Source: JBFHRE01 sp041746105
GTDB lineage: Bacteria > Actinomycetota > Acidimicrobiia > Spongiisociales > ZC4RG35
DNA length: 64,000 bases
Direction of reading: 5' to 3'
Assembly (NCBI GenBank): GCA_041746105.1
Contig: JBGTHP010000003.1
Span: forward strand, 221,596 to 285,595
Below are positions 32,734 through 40,665 of the stretch, piece after piece. Below the pieces are notes generated by a model. The model searched no databases, was not told the origin of the DNA, and was given only the letters and a program-made list of their open reading frames with translations. The first letter of the stretch is position 1; each line of letters opens with the position of its first letter. The translations under genes and the position numbers were made by a program.

Positions 32734-33486
32734 ATGATCTCAGAGACCGTACGGACCCATGTCGCGATCGTGCTCGCCGCGGGCAAGGGAACTCGTATGC
32801 GCTCCGACGTCCCGAAGGTGTTGCATCGTGTTGGCGACCAACCCCTGATTCGTTGGGCGCTAGCGGCGGTGGACGCCACCAAACCTGCGAGAACGATGGT
32901 GGTGGTCGGTTATGGGACCGATGCGGTTGTCGCGGCACTACCGGCCGGCGTCGAGTGGTGTCGTCAGGACCTCCAACTGGGAACCGGCCACGCAGTCGGG
33001 GTGGCAATGACTGCATTGGGCCGGCTGGAGCCAGAGACGCCGGTACTCGTCACGGCAGGCGACATGCCACTCGTTACCGCCGACCTGCTGGAGCGCCTGC
33101 TGTACGAACGGGCGTCAACCGGGGCGACGATGGCCATGGTTACCTCGGAAGTCGAATTCACGCGAGGATTTGGCAGGGTGGTCCGCAACCTTGACGGATC
33201 GGTAAAGGGTGTGGTCGAAGAGCGAGATGCCGACGCGGAAACTCTCGAACTGAACGAGGTCAATGCCGGGATCTACGTTTTTTTGGCCGGTGCACTGGTG
33301 GCAGATCTTGGCCGACTGGGCTCTGACAATTCTCAGGGTGAGCTCTATCTCACAGACGTCGTCGGCATGGCGGTTGCGCGTGGCGACCGGGTGAGTGCAG
33401 TTGCTGCCGACGAGTCGGAGGTTATCGGAGTGAATACCGTCGAACAGCTGGCCGAAGCCGACGAATTGATCAGAACTCGACGCTGA
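32734..33486 (+). CDS. glmU: GlmU N-terminal domain: UDP-GlcNAc pyrophosphorylase without acetyltransferase half
   Basis: A 250-residue nucleotidyltransferase matching the first domain of GlmU, which makes UDP-N-acetylglucosamine for peptidoglycan. LAAGKGTRMRSDVPKVLH, GTGHAVGVAM and VTAGDMPLVT are intact. Full GlmU has about 450 residues with a left-handed beta-helix acetyltransferase domain; here the frame stops after the first domain, 70 nt before prs, and no such domain exists in any frame nearby. Glucosamine-1-phosphate acetylation must be done elsewhere. ATG 32734 lies 2 nt after the tRNA-Gln 3' end. It precedes prs, as in Bacillus. Confidence 0.9.
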   Translation: MISETVRTHVAIVLAAGKGTRMRSDVPKVLHRVGDQPLIRWALAAVDATKPARTMVVVGYGTDAVVAALPAGVEWCRQDLQLGTGHAVGVAMTALGRLEPETPVLVTAGDMPLVTADLLERLLYERASTGATMAMVTSEVEFTRGFGRVVRNLDGSVKGVVEERDADAETLELNEVNAGIYVFLAGALVADLGRLGSDNSQGELYLTDVVGMAVARGDRVSAVAADESEVIGVNTVEQLAEADELIRTRR

Positions 33487-33556
33487 GCTCCATTGCCATG
33501 ATTGCAACCGCGCCGACTAGCGTGTCAGATGTTCGGCCAAGTGCAGGAGAGACTTA

Positions 33557-34528
33557 GTGGACATCATCAGCCGCAAGCGGCTCATGCTCTTTTCCGGAGG
33601 CTGCAACCTGGAACTGGCGGATGAAGTAGCCGATCTCCTCGGAGTGCCGGTGGGAGGGCTGCTCCGTTCCCGATTCGCCAACGACGAGCTCTACTGCCGC
33701 CCCACCAGCAGTGTGCGCGGTGCAGATTGTTTCGTGATCCAGAGCCACGCAAAGCCGATCAACGACGCGATCATGGAACAGCTGATCATCATCGATGCGT
33801 TGAAGCGGGCTTCCGCTCGTCGGATCACGGCCGTCATGCCTTTTTTTGGGTATAGCCGTCAGGACAAAAAGGTTCTCCCTCGCGAACCAATTACCGCGAG
33901 ACTGATCGCCGATTTGTTCAGAACCTCTGGCGCCGACCGCTTGGTTTCGGTTGACCTCCACTCCGGTCAGCTTCAGGGCTTCTTTGCCGACCCCTTTGAC
34001 CATCTGACGGCGCTGCCCATCATCGCCGATTATCTCGGAACCGCGATCGATGGTCCGATCGCCGTGGTGTCTCCGGACGCCGGAGGTGTGAAGAGGGCGG
34101 AAAAACTCGCCCGCCGTCTGGATGGTTCGGTGGCATTCGTATACAAACGGCGTGACCCCGACAAGCACAACGAATCAGCCGCGCTGGAGGTGTCTGGTGA
34201 TGTCGCAGGGCGCCACGCGGTCATCGTCGACGACATGATCGACACGGCCGGGACGGTTTGTAACGCGGCCGAGTTGGTCAAGGCGAATGGTGCGTTGTCG
34301 GTGCGGATTGTCGCAACTCACCCTGTGTTGTCAGGTCCGGCGGTGGATCGGTTGAAGAACGCCCCTGTCGAAGAGGTGATCGTCACCAACACCTTGCCCG
34401 TGGCCGAGGATGCCCGCCAACTCGACAAACTGGTCGTCCTGTCCATCGGTCCGATCGTGGCCGAGGCGTTGCAGGCGATATTCCTCGACTCAAGTGTCTC
34501 CGAGATCTTTCTCGGAGACAACGAGTAG
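33557..34528 (+). CDS. prs: Ribose-phosphate pyrophosphokinase
   Basis: A 323-residue PRPP synthase, supplying PRPP for nucleotides, histidine and tryptophan. It has GGCNLELADEVADLLG, the pyrophosphate and ATP sites in GYSRQDKKVLPREPITARL, SPDAGGVKRAEKLA and the PRPP-binding loop VIVDDMIDTAGT. Length is typical. GTG 33557 has AGGAGAG upstream. The last codons contain a perfect 10-bp hairpin. Confidence 0.97.
   Translation: MDIISRKRLMLFSGGCNLELADEVADLLGVPVGGLLRSRFANDELYCRPTSSVRGADCFVIQSHAKPINDAIMEQLIIIDALKRASARRITAVMPFFGYSRQDKKVLPREPITARLIADLFRTSGADRLVSVDLHSGQLQGFFADPFDHLTALPIIADYLGTAIDGPIAVVSPDAGGVKRAEKLARRLDGSVAFVYKRRDPDKHNESAALEVSGDVAGRHAVIVDDMIDTAGTVCNAAELVKANGALSVRIVATHPVLSGPAVDRLKNAPVEEVIVTNTLPVAEDARQLDKLVVLSIGPIVAEALQAIFLDSSVSEIFLGDNE
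34496..34519 (+). terminator. Perfect 10-bp hairpin in the last codons of prs
   Basis: GTCTCCGAGA and TCTCGGAGAC are perfect complements around a 4-nt TCTT loop, 7 nt before the prs stop codon. No clear U tract follows. It could terminate transcription or protect the mRNA 3' end. Confidence 0.35.
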
Positions 34529-34718
34529 ATCTTCATCTTCGATACCCCCAACCACCCGAATGGGTCGGCGAGTTTTGCCATTTCGACCGACTTCGCAGTT
34601 TCAGGTGAGGACGAAGGCGAACACCGTGGAAGTCGGCCACCGACCGCATCCTGTCCAGGTTTGCCTCCCAGCGGTCTCGGTCGAGCACCAGCGACGGAGT
34701 GGCGAGTTCGGTGAGGTT

Positions 34719-35396
34719 TCAGCCACGAACCGGCGGAAGGAGGATTACTTCTCCTGGATGAACGATGTCGGGATCGCCCGACGAGATGCGATCTTCGTTG
34801 GCCTGGATCACCTCCACCCAGTATGGCGCCACCTCATGGTCGCCCGCCGTCCGGCCCAAAACCTCTTCCATTCTGCGCGACGCAACATCCCACAAGTTGT
34901 CGCCGGCCTTGATGACGACCTCGAGGGTGGCATCGGCGACGATGATGATCTCGATGGTCTCTTCCATGGGTGCGATCTCGTATTGCTCTGGCACCGCGAC
35001 AACCGGTACCTCCTCGATTGGATGGGTGCCGCCGAGTGCGGGTGAAGCAATGGTGATGGCGGCGACCGAGCCGGCGACGGCGGCGTCGATGACTTTGCGC
35101 AACGCCGGGAGAGTGAGGATCTGTGTTACCTCGATCATTCGTACTCGCCGAAAGACCTTGGCGATCAGATAGGACGCGGTCGATATTGCGAGCCAATAGG
35201 CCACTACCAGCGCCGCCACCCGCACAATTGCAGCCGTGGCATCCTCGAGTGAGGAATTGTCGATCCACTGACCCAGATTCTGCCAATCGATCCGGAGAAA
35301 CGGTCGGCGGCCGAGGCGATGCAGTCCGACGACGGACAAAATCGGTAAGAGCACGGCAATACTTGCCGCACTCGAGATGCGTGCTCTCCCTCGCAT
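34719..35396 (-). CDS. LysM domain membrane protein
   Basis: A 225-residue protein. The N-terminus has a hydrophobic segment (about 10-26), and there is a second membrane region at about 58-78. The C-terminal part (about 160-220) is a LysM-type peptidoglycan-binding domain: VVIKAGDNLWDVASRRM, then PYWVEVIQANEDRI, and HPGEVILLPPV. The layout matches actinobacterial LysM proteins placed next to regulatory genes. ATG 35396 is chosen because GAGGG lies just upstream. It is divergent from the DUF3107 gene. Confidence 0.8.
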   Translation of the reverse strand: MRGRARISSAASIAVLLPILSVVGLHRLGRRPFLRIDWQNLGQWIDNSSLEDATAAIVRVAALVVAYWLAISTASYLIAKVFRRVRMIEVTQILTLPALRKVIDAAVAGSVAAITIASPALGGTHPIEEVPVVAVPEQYEIAPMEETIEIIIVADATLEVVIKAGDNLWDVASRRMEEVLGRTAGDHEVAPYWVEVIQANEDRISSGDPDIVHPGEVILLPPVRG

Positions 35397-35479
35397 AACC
35401 CTCAATGTACGCATCTGCCTCAGCGGAGGGAAGGGGTACGATCCAGCCATATCGCAGAGAAATACGAAAGGTGGCGACC

Positions 35480-35698
35480 GTGAAAGTGCGCATCGGAGTT
35501 GCCGACGCCGACCGGGTGGTTGAGTTGGAAGTGGAGGATGGCGAAGCCTTTGAGACGGAACTCAAAGCCTCGTTCGACGGCGATCAAAAGTTGTTGTGGT
35601 TCGAGGACACAAGCGGGCGAAGAGTTGCGATCCCCAAGGACAAGCTTGCGTTCGTCGAATTCGAGCGTTCCCATCGGATGAGCGTCGGTTTCGGCTGA
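35480..35698 (+). CDS. DUF3107 family protein
   Basis: A 72-residue acidic protein. VKVRIGVADADRVVELEVED then DGDQKLLWFEDTSGRRVAIPKDKLAFVEF matches DUF3107, small proteins restricted to actinobacteria with an ATP-synthase-delta-like start and unknown role. GTG 35480 is preferred to GTG 35471 because AAAGGTGG lies 5 nt upstream and the conserved part begins exactly there. A bidirectional terminator hairpin follows. Confidence 0.85.
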   Translation: MKVRIGVADADRVVELEVEDGEAFETELKASFDGDQKLLWFEDTSGRRVAIPKDKLAFVEFERSHRMSVGFG

Positions 35699-35710
35699 TT
35701 CCCAAACAGT

Positions 35711-35734
35711 GAGGGGCCGGTCGCCCGGCCCCTC
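35711..35734. terminator. Bidirectional terminator hairpin between DUF3107 and whiB genes
   Basis: GAGGGGCCGG and CCGGCCCCTC form a perfect 10-bp, GC-rich stem with a TCGC loop. It lies between two convergent genes (stops 35698 and 35764), so it could serve both. No long U tract is present, which is common in high-GC actinobacteria. Confidence 0.75.
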
Positions 35735-35763
35735 CTCACAAATCGATTGGTTGTCCCTCGACC

Positions 35764-36033
35764 TCAGAGGGCCCGACGGCGGCGTTCTGCCAGCCAGCGC
35801 TTCCGGAGGCGGCGACGCTCGTCTTCGGCATACCCACCCCAGACTCCGGCTTCCTGATTCGATTCGAGTGCGTATTGGAGGCAGTCCTCTTGGACGTCAC
35901 ACTGAGCGCAAATCTCTTTGGCCGCCTCGATCTGATCGACCGCCGGTCCGGTGGACCCGATCGGGAAGAACAGACTGGGGTCGGAGTCACGGCATGCCGA
36001 GAGTTCTCGCCATTCCGTTGTGATAGTGAACAA
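35764..36033 (-). CDS. WhiB family iron-sulfur transcriptional regulator
   Basis: An 89-residue WhiB-like protein, a family confined to actinobacteria and their phages. The four cluster-binding cysteines are in LSACRD and CAQCDVQEDC, with the GVWGGYAEDERRRLRKR turn and basic tail following. These proteins bind a 4Fe-4S cluster and the housekeeping sigma factor. TTG 36033 is preceded by GGAAGG. WhiB1-like by length, but exact subfamily cannot be fixed by eye. Confidence 0.95.
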   Translation of the reverse strand: MFTITTEWRELSACRDSDPSLFFPIGSTGPAVDQIEAAKEICAQCDVQEDCLQYALESNQEAGVWGGYAEDERRRLRKRWLAERRRRAL

Positions 36034-36253
36034 TTGATACCTTCCTTTGCGTCACACGCGTCGAGTCGGCTGCCGGCCGAGTCCTCGCTCTCAGTGTGTG
36101 GTGAGACCGGTACTCGAGTGGCCGTCAACCGCCCGATTGTGAAACTTTTCACGAGGTCTTCCGGGTAGAAAACCTCGGGGGTTTGCTTGTTCAATGAACG
36201 CTAACCTCAAAAAGCCGTCTTCGCAATGGAAATTTGTGATTTTTCAAGAAAAC

Positions 36254-36938
36254 GTGGTAACCGTGGTCGGCCATCGCGGGTTTCCCCGAAAATTCCCTGA
36301 TAACACTCTGGCCGGCTTTGCTGCTGCGTTCGAAATCGTCGGGATGGTCGAAACCGACATTCGGCGCAGTCTCGATGGACTGTTGGTGTTGTCTCATGAC
36401 CCAGAAATCGACGATCGAGTGGTGGCGGAGACGTCGTGGGCGGAAATCTCCGAAATCGACCTGGGTTTCGGCCAGAACCCGATGCTTTTGGACGATGCCC
36501 TTTCGGCTCTACCCGGCCACAGTTGGAACTTGGAGGTCAAGAACTTTCCCGGTGAACCTGGTTTTGAAGATCATCTCGACTTGGCCATCGAGACCGCCCG
36601 GCGTGCCGGGGGATGGCGATCTCGTCTCGAGTTTTTATTGGCCGAACGTCGATCGGATCAGAGTCGAAATGCCGATGGTGGCCACAGGTCTACTCCTCGA
36701 ACAAGGCATGAACATCGTTGATGCCTTGGAGCATGCCCGAGAAAAAGGCCACGTTGCGATCATCCCTGAGTGGACCATGATTCTCGAGAACCCTCGGCTG
36801 GTGGTTCTCGCCAATACACATGGAATTGGTGTGGCGACCTGGACCGTGAATGATCCCGCGGCGGCAATTCGCTTGGCGGAAGCCGGGGTGTCGGCCATCA
36901 TCACGGACGACCCCGAATTGATACTGGAGACGCTGTGA
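36254..36938 (+). pseudogene. Glycerophosphodiester phosphodiesterase, interrupted by a single-base frameshift
   Basis: The first part reads TVVGHRGFPRKFPDNTLAGF, with the catalytic GHRG and a DG..LSHDP motif, in one frame. The rest (SSFYWPNVDRIRVEMP ... VATWTVNDPAAAI, ending at 36938) is in the +1 frame. Removing one G from the five-G run at 36608-36612 restores a continuous protein of about 228 residues reading RRAGDGDLVSSFYWP. So it is either a recently disabled gene, a sequencing or assembly error in a homopolymer, or a frameshifted but expressed gene. The start is uncertain: GTG 36254 begins just before the conserved region, while ATG 36194 adds 20 residues. The stop overlaps the yqeY start by 4 nt. 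Confidence 0.85.
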
Positions 36939-37396
36939 CAATCCATGAAGAGCTGGTGCTCGAACTCAGAGATGCGATGCGAGCCGCCGACAAACCGCGC
37001 CGTGATGTCATACGTCAGATCGAAACAGAGGTGACGATGGTCAGGTCTTCCGCCGGTTTTTCCGGGGAAGTCACCGACGCCACCTACATCGATGTGATGT
37101 CGTCATATGCAAAAAAGATGCAGAAGTCGATCGACGAGTACAGGGCACTCGGCGAGCGCGGGACGGCAATGGCGGACAAGCTTGCGTACGAGGTCGAATA
37201 CCTGGGCCGCTGGCTACCCAAGAAACTGGGTGAGGCGGAAACCAGAGCGCTGGCCGAAGGGGTGATCGCAGAACTGGGGGTTGAGGGCGACGAAAGAGCG
37301 TCTGGTCGGGTTGTTGGCCATCTGATGAAAACGCACAAAGACGATCTCGATGGGGGGTTGGCCAACCGGGTTGTTCGTGAGCTGTTGATCGGGTGA
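36935..37396 (+). CDS. GatB/YqeY domain protein
   Basis: A 153-residue all-helical protein related to the tRNA-binding tail of GatB, seen as a free protein in many bacteria. ELRDAMRAADKPRRDVIRQIETEV, YAKKMQKSIDEYRALGERG and the GHLMKTHKDDLDGGLANRVVRELL C-terminus fit the family. A role in tRNA-dependent amidation is assumed but unproven. It starts at GTG 36935, overlapping the end of the GDPD reading frame, and overlaps the ligase start by 4 nt. Confidence 0.88.
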   Translation: MTIHEELVLELRDAMRAADKPRRDVIRQIETEVTMVRSSAGFSGEVTDATYIDVMSSYAKKMQKSIDEYRALGERGTAMADKLAYEVEYLGRWLPKKLGEAETRALAEGVIAELGVEGDERASGRVVGHLMKTHKDDLDGGLANRVVRELLIG

Positions 37397-38334
37397 TCCC
37401 CTATCCGCCGATGCTGGCGGTTCAGTGGCCGGCCGCTTTCGATGACCCTGGGTGGTGGTTTGAGGTCAAATGGGATGGCGTTCGGGTCATTGTCGAGTCC
37501 GACCCTGGTCGGGTGCGTCTGTGGTCACGCACCGGCAAGGAGATGACAGACTTCTACCCGGAGGCGACCGGGGTCTCATCGGACAAACGGGTTGTGATCG
37601 ACGGCGAAATAGTTGCTCTCGATGACAACGGTGTGCCTTCGTTCAGCCGGCTCCAGCAACGGATGAATCGGGTGGCCGGGAGGACAGAAGCCGTCGTCGT
37701 GAGGTTGGTGGTATTCGACGTACTCGAATTCGACGGCCCTCTGCTGGGGTTGCCAATCGAGGAGCGGTGGAAGCGGCTTGCGGACATCGACCTCGGAAGC
37801 GGAATCCGTTCGGATTCGGTGCGCACCGATGGTGTCGCCCTGTTCGAGGCCGCGGCCGCATCTAGCCTCGAAGGCATCGTGGCCAAGCGCGCAGGATCCC
37901 TATACCAACCAGGTCGCCGTTCTCACGACTGGCGCAAAATCCCGATTCGCCGGCGGACACAGGCCGTGGTGGGTGGATTCACCATGGGTGAAGGAGATCG
38001 GACTGGGGGCTTCGGAGCGCTCCAGCTCGGTCTTTGGGACCATGGCGAGCTCGTCTATGTCGGAGCTGTCGGCACCGGGTTCGACCGAGAGTCACTCAGT
38101 CGGATCCGAGAAACGTTGGAACAGATACGCGGATCCGATGTCATCCTCGCCGGCGACTGGCCGCGCGAAACCGTGGTGGTGGAGCCTGTCCTCGTGGCAT
38201 ACGTGGAATTTCTCAACTGGACCACGGCGGGCAGACTCCGCGGTCCGGCTTTTGTCGGCCTTTCATCCGACCCGTCGGAAAACGTCACCTTGGAGTTGGA
38301 AGGACCGGGTGACATCGACGCGGAGAACGGATAG
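37393..38334 (+). CDS. ATP-dependent DNA ligase (LigD/LigC-type ligase module)
   Basis: A 313-residue stand-alone ligase. Motif I EVKWDGVR has the adenylated lysine K26, and IDGEIVALDDNGVPSF and VVFDVLEFDG are further motifs of the nucleotidyltransferase domain; SLEGIVAKRAGSLYQPGRRSHDWRKIP leads to the OB-fold domain, which ends near 300. It corresponds to the ligase domain of LigD without polymerase or phosphoesterase domains. Ku lies immediately downstream, so a non-homologous end-joining role is likely. It starts at GTG 37393 overlapping yqeY. Confidence 0.9.
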   Translation: MIPYPPMLAVQWPAAFDDPGWWFEVKWDGVRVIVESDPGRVRLWSRTGKEMTDFYPEATGVSSDKRVVIDGEIVALDDNGVPSFSRLQQRMNRVAGRTEAVVVRLVVFDVLEFDGPLLGLPIEERWKRLADIDLGSGIRSDSVRTDGVALFEAAAASSLEGIVAKRAGSLYQPGRRSHDWRKIPIRRRTQAVVGGFTMGEGDRTGGFGALQLGLWDHGELVYVGAVGTGFDRESLSRIRETLEQIRGSDVILAGDWPRETVVVEPVLVAYVEFLNWTTAGRLRGPAFVGLSSDPSENVTLELEGPGDIDAENG

Positions 38335-38337
38335 CCT
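38332..38337 (+). promoter_or_regulatory. Putative -10 element (TAGCCT) for leaderless ku mRNA
   Basis: TAGCCT overlaps the ligase stop codon and ends 6 nt before the ku ATG at 38344. It would allow Ku to be expressed separately from the ligase. Confidence 0.35.
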
Positions 38338-38343
38338 GGTTCG

Positions 38344-39126
38344 ATGCGATCGATGTGGAAAGGTGCGGTTTCGTTCGGTTTGGTCACGATTCCGGTTGCA
38401 CTCTTCAGCGCAACGGAAGACCGGACCCCCAAATTCAAGATGTTGCGTGAGTCGGACGGCAGCCCCATACGCTACAAACGAGTTGCCGAATCTGACGGCA
38501 ATGAGGTCACCTGGGCCGAGATCGTCAAAGGTTTCGAGGTGGAAAAGGGCAGCTACGTCGTTTTCACCGACGAGGAGTTGTCGGCGGCGACATCCAAGGG
38601 GGGAGCCAGGCTCGTCGACGTCGTCCAGTTCGTCGAGGAGTCCGAGATCGATCCCATCGCATACAAGTCCTCGTACTACTTGGCGCCGGAGAAGACCGGC
38701 ATCAAGGCCTACAAGATCCTCGCCGAGGCGCTCTCTTCCAAGGAGCGGGTCGGCATCGCCAGGGTTGCCCTGCGCGAAAAAGAGCACCTGGCGACCATCA
38801 GGGTCAAGGACGGAGTTCTGGTCCTCGAAACCATGTACTGGCCGGACGAGATCAGAGCTGCCGAGTTCGAGGAGTTGGAGACCGAGGTCGAGGTGCGACC
38901 GGAAGAAGTGGCGATGGCGGAGATGCTCGTCGACAACATGACGCGGCCATTCGACAAAGCCGAACACGTCGACAAGTCTCGTGAGCGCATTCAGGAACTG
39001 GTCGAGATGAAGAAGGAAGGCCAGGAGATCGTCGTCGTGGACACTCCCGAACCGACCAAGGTCATCGATCTGCTCGAGGCGTTGAAGGCATCGGTCGAGG
39101 CGGCCAAAGCGCGTAAAGCCGGCTGA
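38344..39126 (+). CDS. ku: Non-homologous end-joining protein Ku
   Basis: A 260-residue bacterial Ku, which forms a homodimeric ring on double-strand breaks and recruits ligase. MWKGAVSFGLVTIPVALFSAT is the family N-terminus, followed by the beta-barrel region (IRYKRVAESDGNEV, KGSYVVFTDEELSAA) and a C-terminal helical tail with Lys/Ala-rich AKARKAG. Length is normal. It lies 9 nt after the NHEJ-type ligase. Confidence 0.95.
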   Translation: MRSMWKGAVSFGLVTIPVALFSATEDRTPKFKMLRESDGSPIRYKRVAESDGNEVTWAEIVKGFEVEKGSYVVFTDEELSAATSKGGARLVDVVQFVEESEIDPIAYKSSYYLAPEKTGIKAYKILAEALSSKERVGIARVALREKEHLATIRVKDGVLVLETMYWPDEIRAAEFEELETEVEVRPEEVAMAEMLVDNMTRPFDKAEHVDKSRERIQELVEMKKEGQEIVVVDTPEPTKVIDLLEALKASVEAAKARKAG

Positions 39127-39252
39127 ACCGGGCCGGGACTCCTCGTCGGCCGGCAGCCAGGGTCAATTCACCGAGACCAAAACATATCGGTTGAAAGATG
39201 AACCCGGTTCTTTGGTGGCATCGCGGCGGCGGGTGCGCGGATCGCAGGTAAG

Positions 39253-39324
39253 CGCTCCCGGCAGGATTCGAACCTGCGCACCCGGCTCCGGAGGCCGGTG
39301 CTCTATCCCCTGAGCTACGGGAGC
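39253..39324 (-). tRNA. tRNA-Arg (anticodon CCG)
   Basis: On the minus strand the cloverleaf is complete: acceptor GCTCCCG/CGGGAGC, anticodon stem CCGGC/GCCGG around CTCCGGA, T arm GCAGG TTCGAAT CCTGC. The discriminator is G and CCA is not encoded. It reads CGG codons. Confidence 0.96.
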
Positions 39325-39372
39325 AAGGGCTCCGAGAGTGTAGCCGTCGGCTTCTCCGCCCCTTTCGGGCTC

Positions 39373-39378
39373 TACTAT
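39373..39378 (+). promoter_or_regulatory. Putative -10 element (TACTAT) for leaderless hom mRNA
   Basis: TACTAT ends 9 nt before the hom ATG at 39388 with no Shine-Dalgarno sequence between. Confidence 0.5.
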
Positions 39379-39387
39379 CGCCCATCC

Positions 39388-40665
39388 ATGAAAGTCGGAG
39401 TTGGAATTCTCGGTGGAGGGACGGTCGGCGGCACGCTTGCGCGCAAGCTCATCGAAGACCACGCGGTGATCGCCGCCAAGTCGGGAATCGACCTCGAATT
39501 GGTCAAGGTTGCCGTGCGCGATCCGGGGAAACAACGCTCGTTCCCTGCTTCTTTCACCACAACCAACCCGATGGAGGTAATCAACCATCCCGGTGTTCGG
39601 CTGGTGGTGGAGCTCATGGGGGGGTTGGACCCGGCGAGGACACTGGTCGAGGCGGCACTGGCGGCAGGGAAACCGGTGGTGACGGCCAACAAAGCCTTGC
39701 TGGCGGCGCATGGTCCTGTGTTGATGGCGCTCGCCGCAGAATCGGGGGTTTCGCTGCTGTTCGAGGCAGCAGTTGGCGGTGGAATTCCGCTCATCCGCCC
39801 CCTGTCGGAATCACTAGCCGGTGAGCGGATCGACCGTGTCATCGGAATCGTGAACGGCACGACGAATTTCATCCTGTCGGCGATGTCGGCGGAAGGCCGG
39901 GCTTACACCGACGTATTGGCAGAAGCGCAACGATTGGGGTTTGCGGAGGCGGATCCGACGGCCGACGTTGGCGGATTCGACGCAGCCGCCAAGGCAACGA
40001 TTTTGGCCGGCCTCGCTTTCGGGGTGTGGGTTGGGCCGGACCAGGTGTTCCGAGAGGGCATCGAATCGATCGACACCAAAGACATCGCTCTCGCTCGTCA
40101 GCTGGGTTTTGCCGTGAAACTCCTCGCCGTGGCGGAGTCCCGCAGCGGGGGAGTGGCGGTCAGGGTTCATCCGTCGCTCGTGCCGCTCGACCATCCTCTC
40201 GCCAACGTGCGTGGCGCATACAACGCCGTTTTCATCGAGGGACCGGCGCTTGGTCAACTCTTGTTCACCGGCCCTGGCGCAGGCGGGGACCCCACTGCCA
40301 CCGCCGTATTGGGTGACGTGATCGACGCAGCCCGTGAGTTGCTCGCCGGGACACAGGTTGTGCCCAGAATCAGATTTGGCGACGGTGCAGTGCTCGATTT
40401 CGAGGCAGTTCCGACACAGTGGTACATCAGGATGGAGGTGGCGGACAGCGCCGGGGTCCTTGCCAAGGTGGCCGGTGCATTCGGTGAGGCCGGGGTCTCG
40501 ATAAAGCAGGTTTGGCAGGAAGGCCGCGGGGATGGTGCAACGCTCATTCTCATCACCCACGAAGCCCCGGAATCTGCTCAACGGTTGGCGGTTGTTACTG
40601 CCTCTGGCGTCGACGCCGTCAAACAGGTGGCCGCCACAATCAGGGTCGTCGGCTCGGAACCGTGA
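39388..40665 (+). CDS. hom: Homoserine dehydrogenase with C-terminal ACT domain
   Basis: A 425-residue enzyme reducing aspartate semialdehyde to homoserine, the branch point for threonine and methionine. VGVGILGGGTVGGTLARKL is the NADP-binding motif; VTANKALLAAHG, FEAAVGGGIPLIRPL, NGTTNFILSAM and the catalytic EADPTADVGGFDAAAK are intact. The C-terminal about 80 residues (WYIRMEVADSAGVLAKV) form an ACT domain for threonine feedback control. It overlaps thrC by 1 nt. Confidence 0.96.
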   Translation: MKVGVGILGGGTVGGTLARKLIEDHAVIAAKSGIDLELVKVAVRDPGKQRSFPASFTTTNPMEVINHPGVRLVVELMGGLDPARTLVEAALAAGKPVVTANKALLAAHGPVLMALAAESGVSLLFEAAVGGGIPLIRPLSESLAGERIDRVIGIVNGTTNFILSAMSAEGRAYTDVLAEAQRLGFAEADPTADVGGFDAAAKATILAGLAFGVWVGPDQVFREGIESIDTKDIALARQLGFAVKLLAVAESRSGGVAVRVHPSLVPLDHPLANVRGAYNAVFIEGPALGQLLFTGPGAGGDPTATAVLGDVIDAARELLAGTQVVPRIRFGDGAVLDFEAVPTQWYIRMEVADSAGVLAKVAGAFGEAGVSIKQVWQEGRGDGATLILITHEAPESAQRLAVVTASGVDAVKQVAATIRVVGSEP

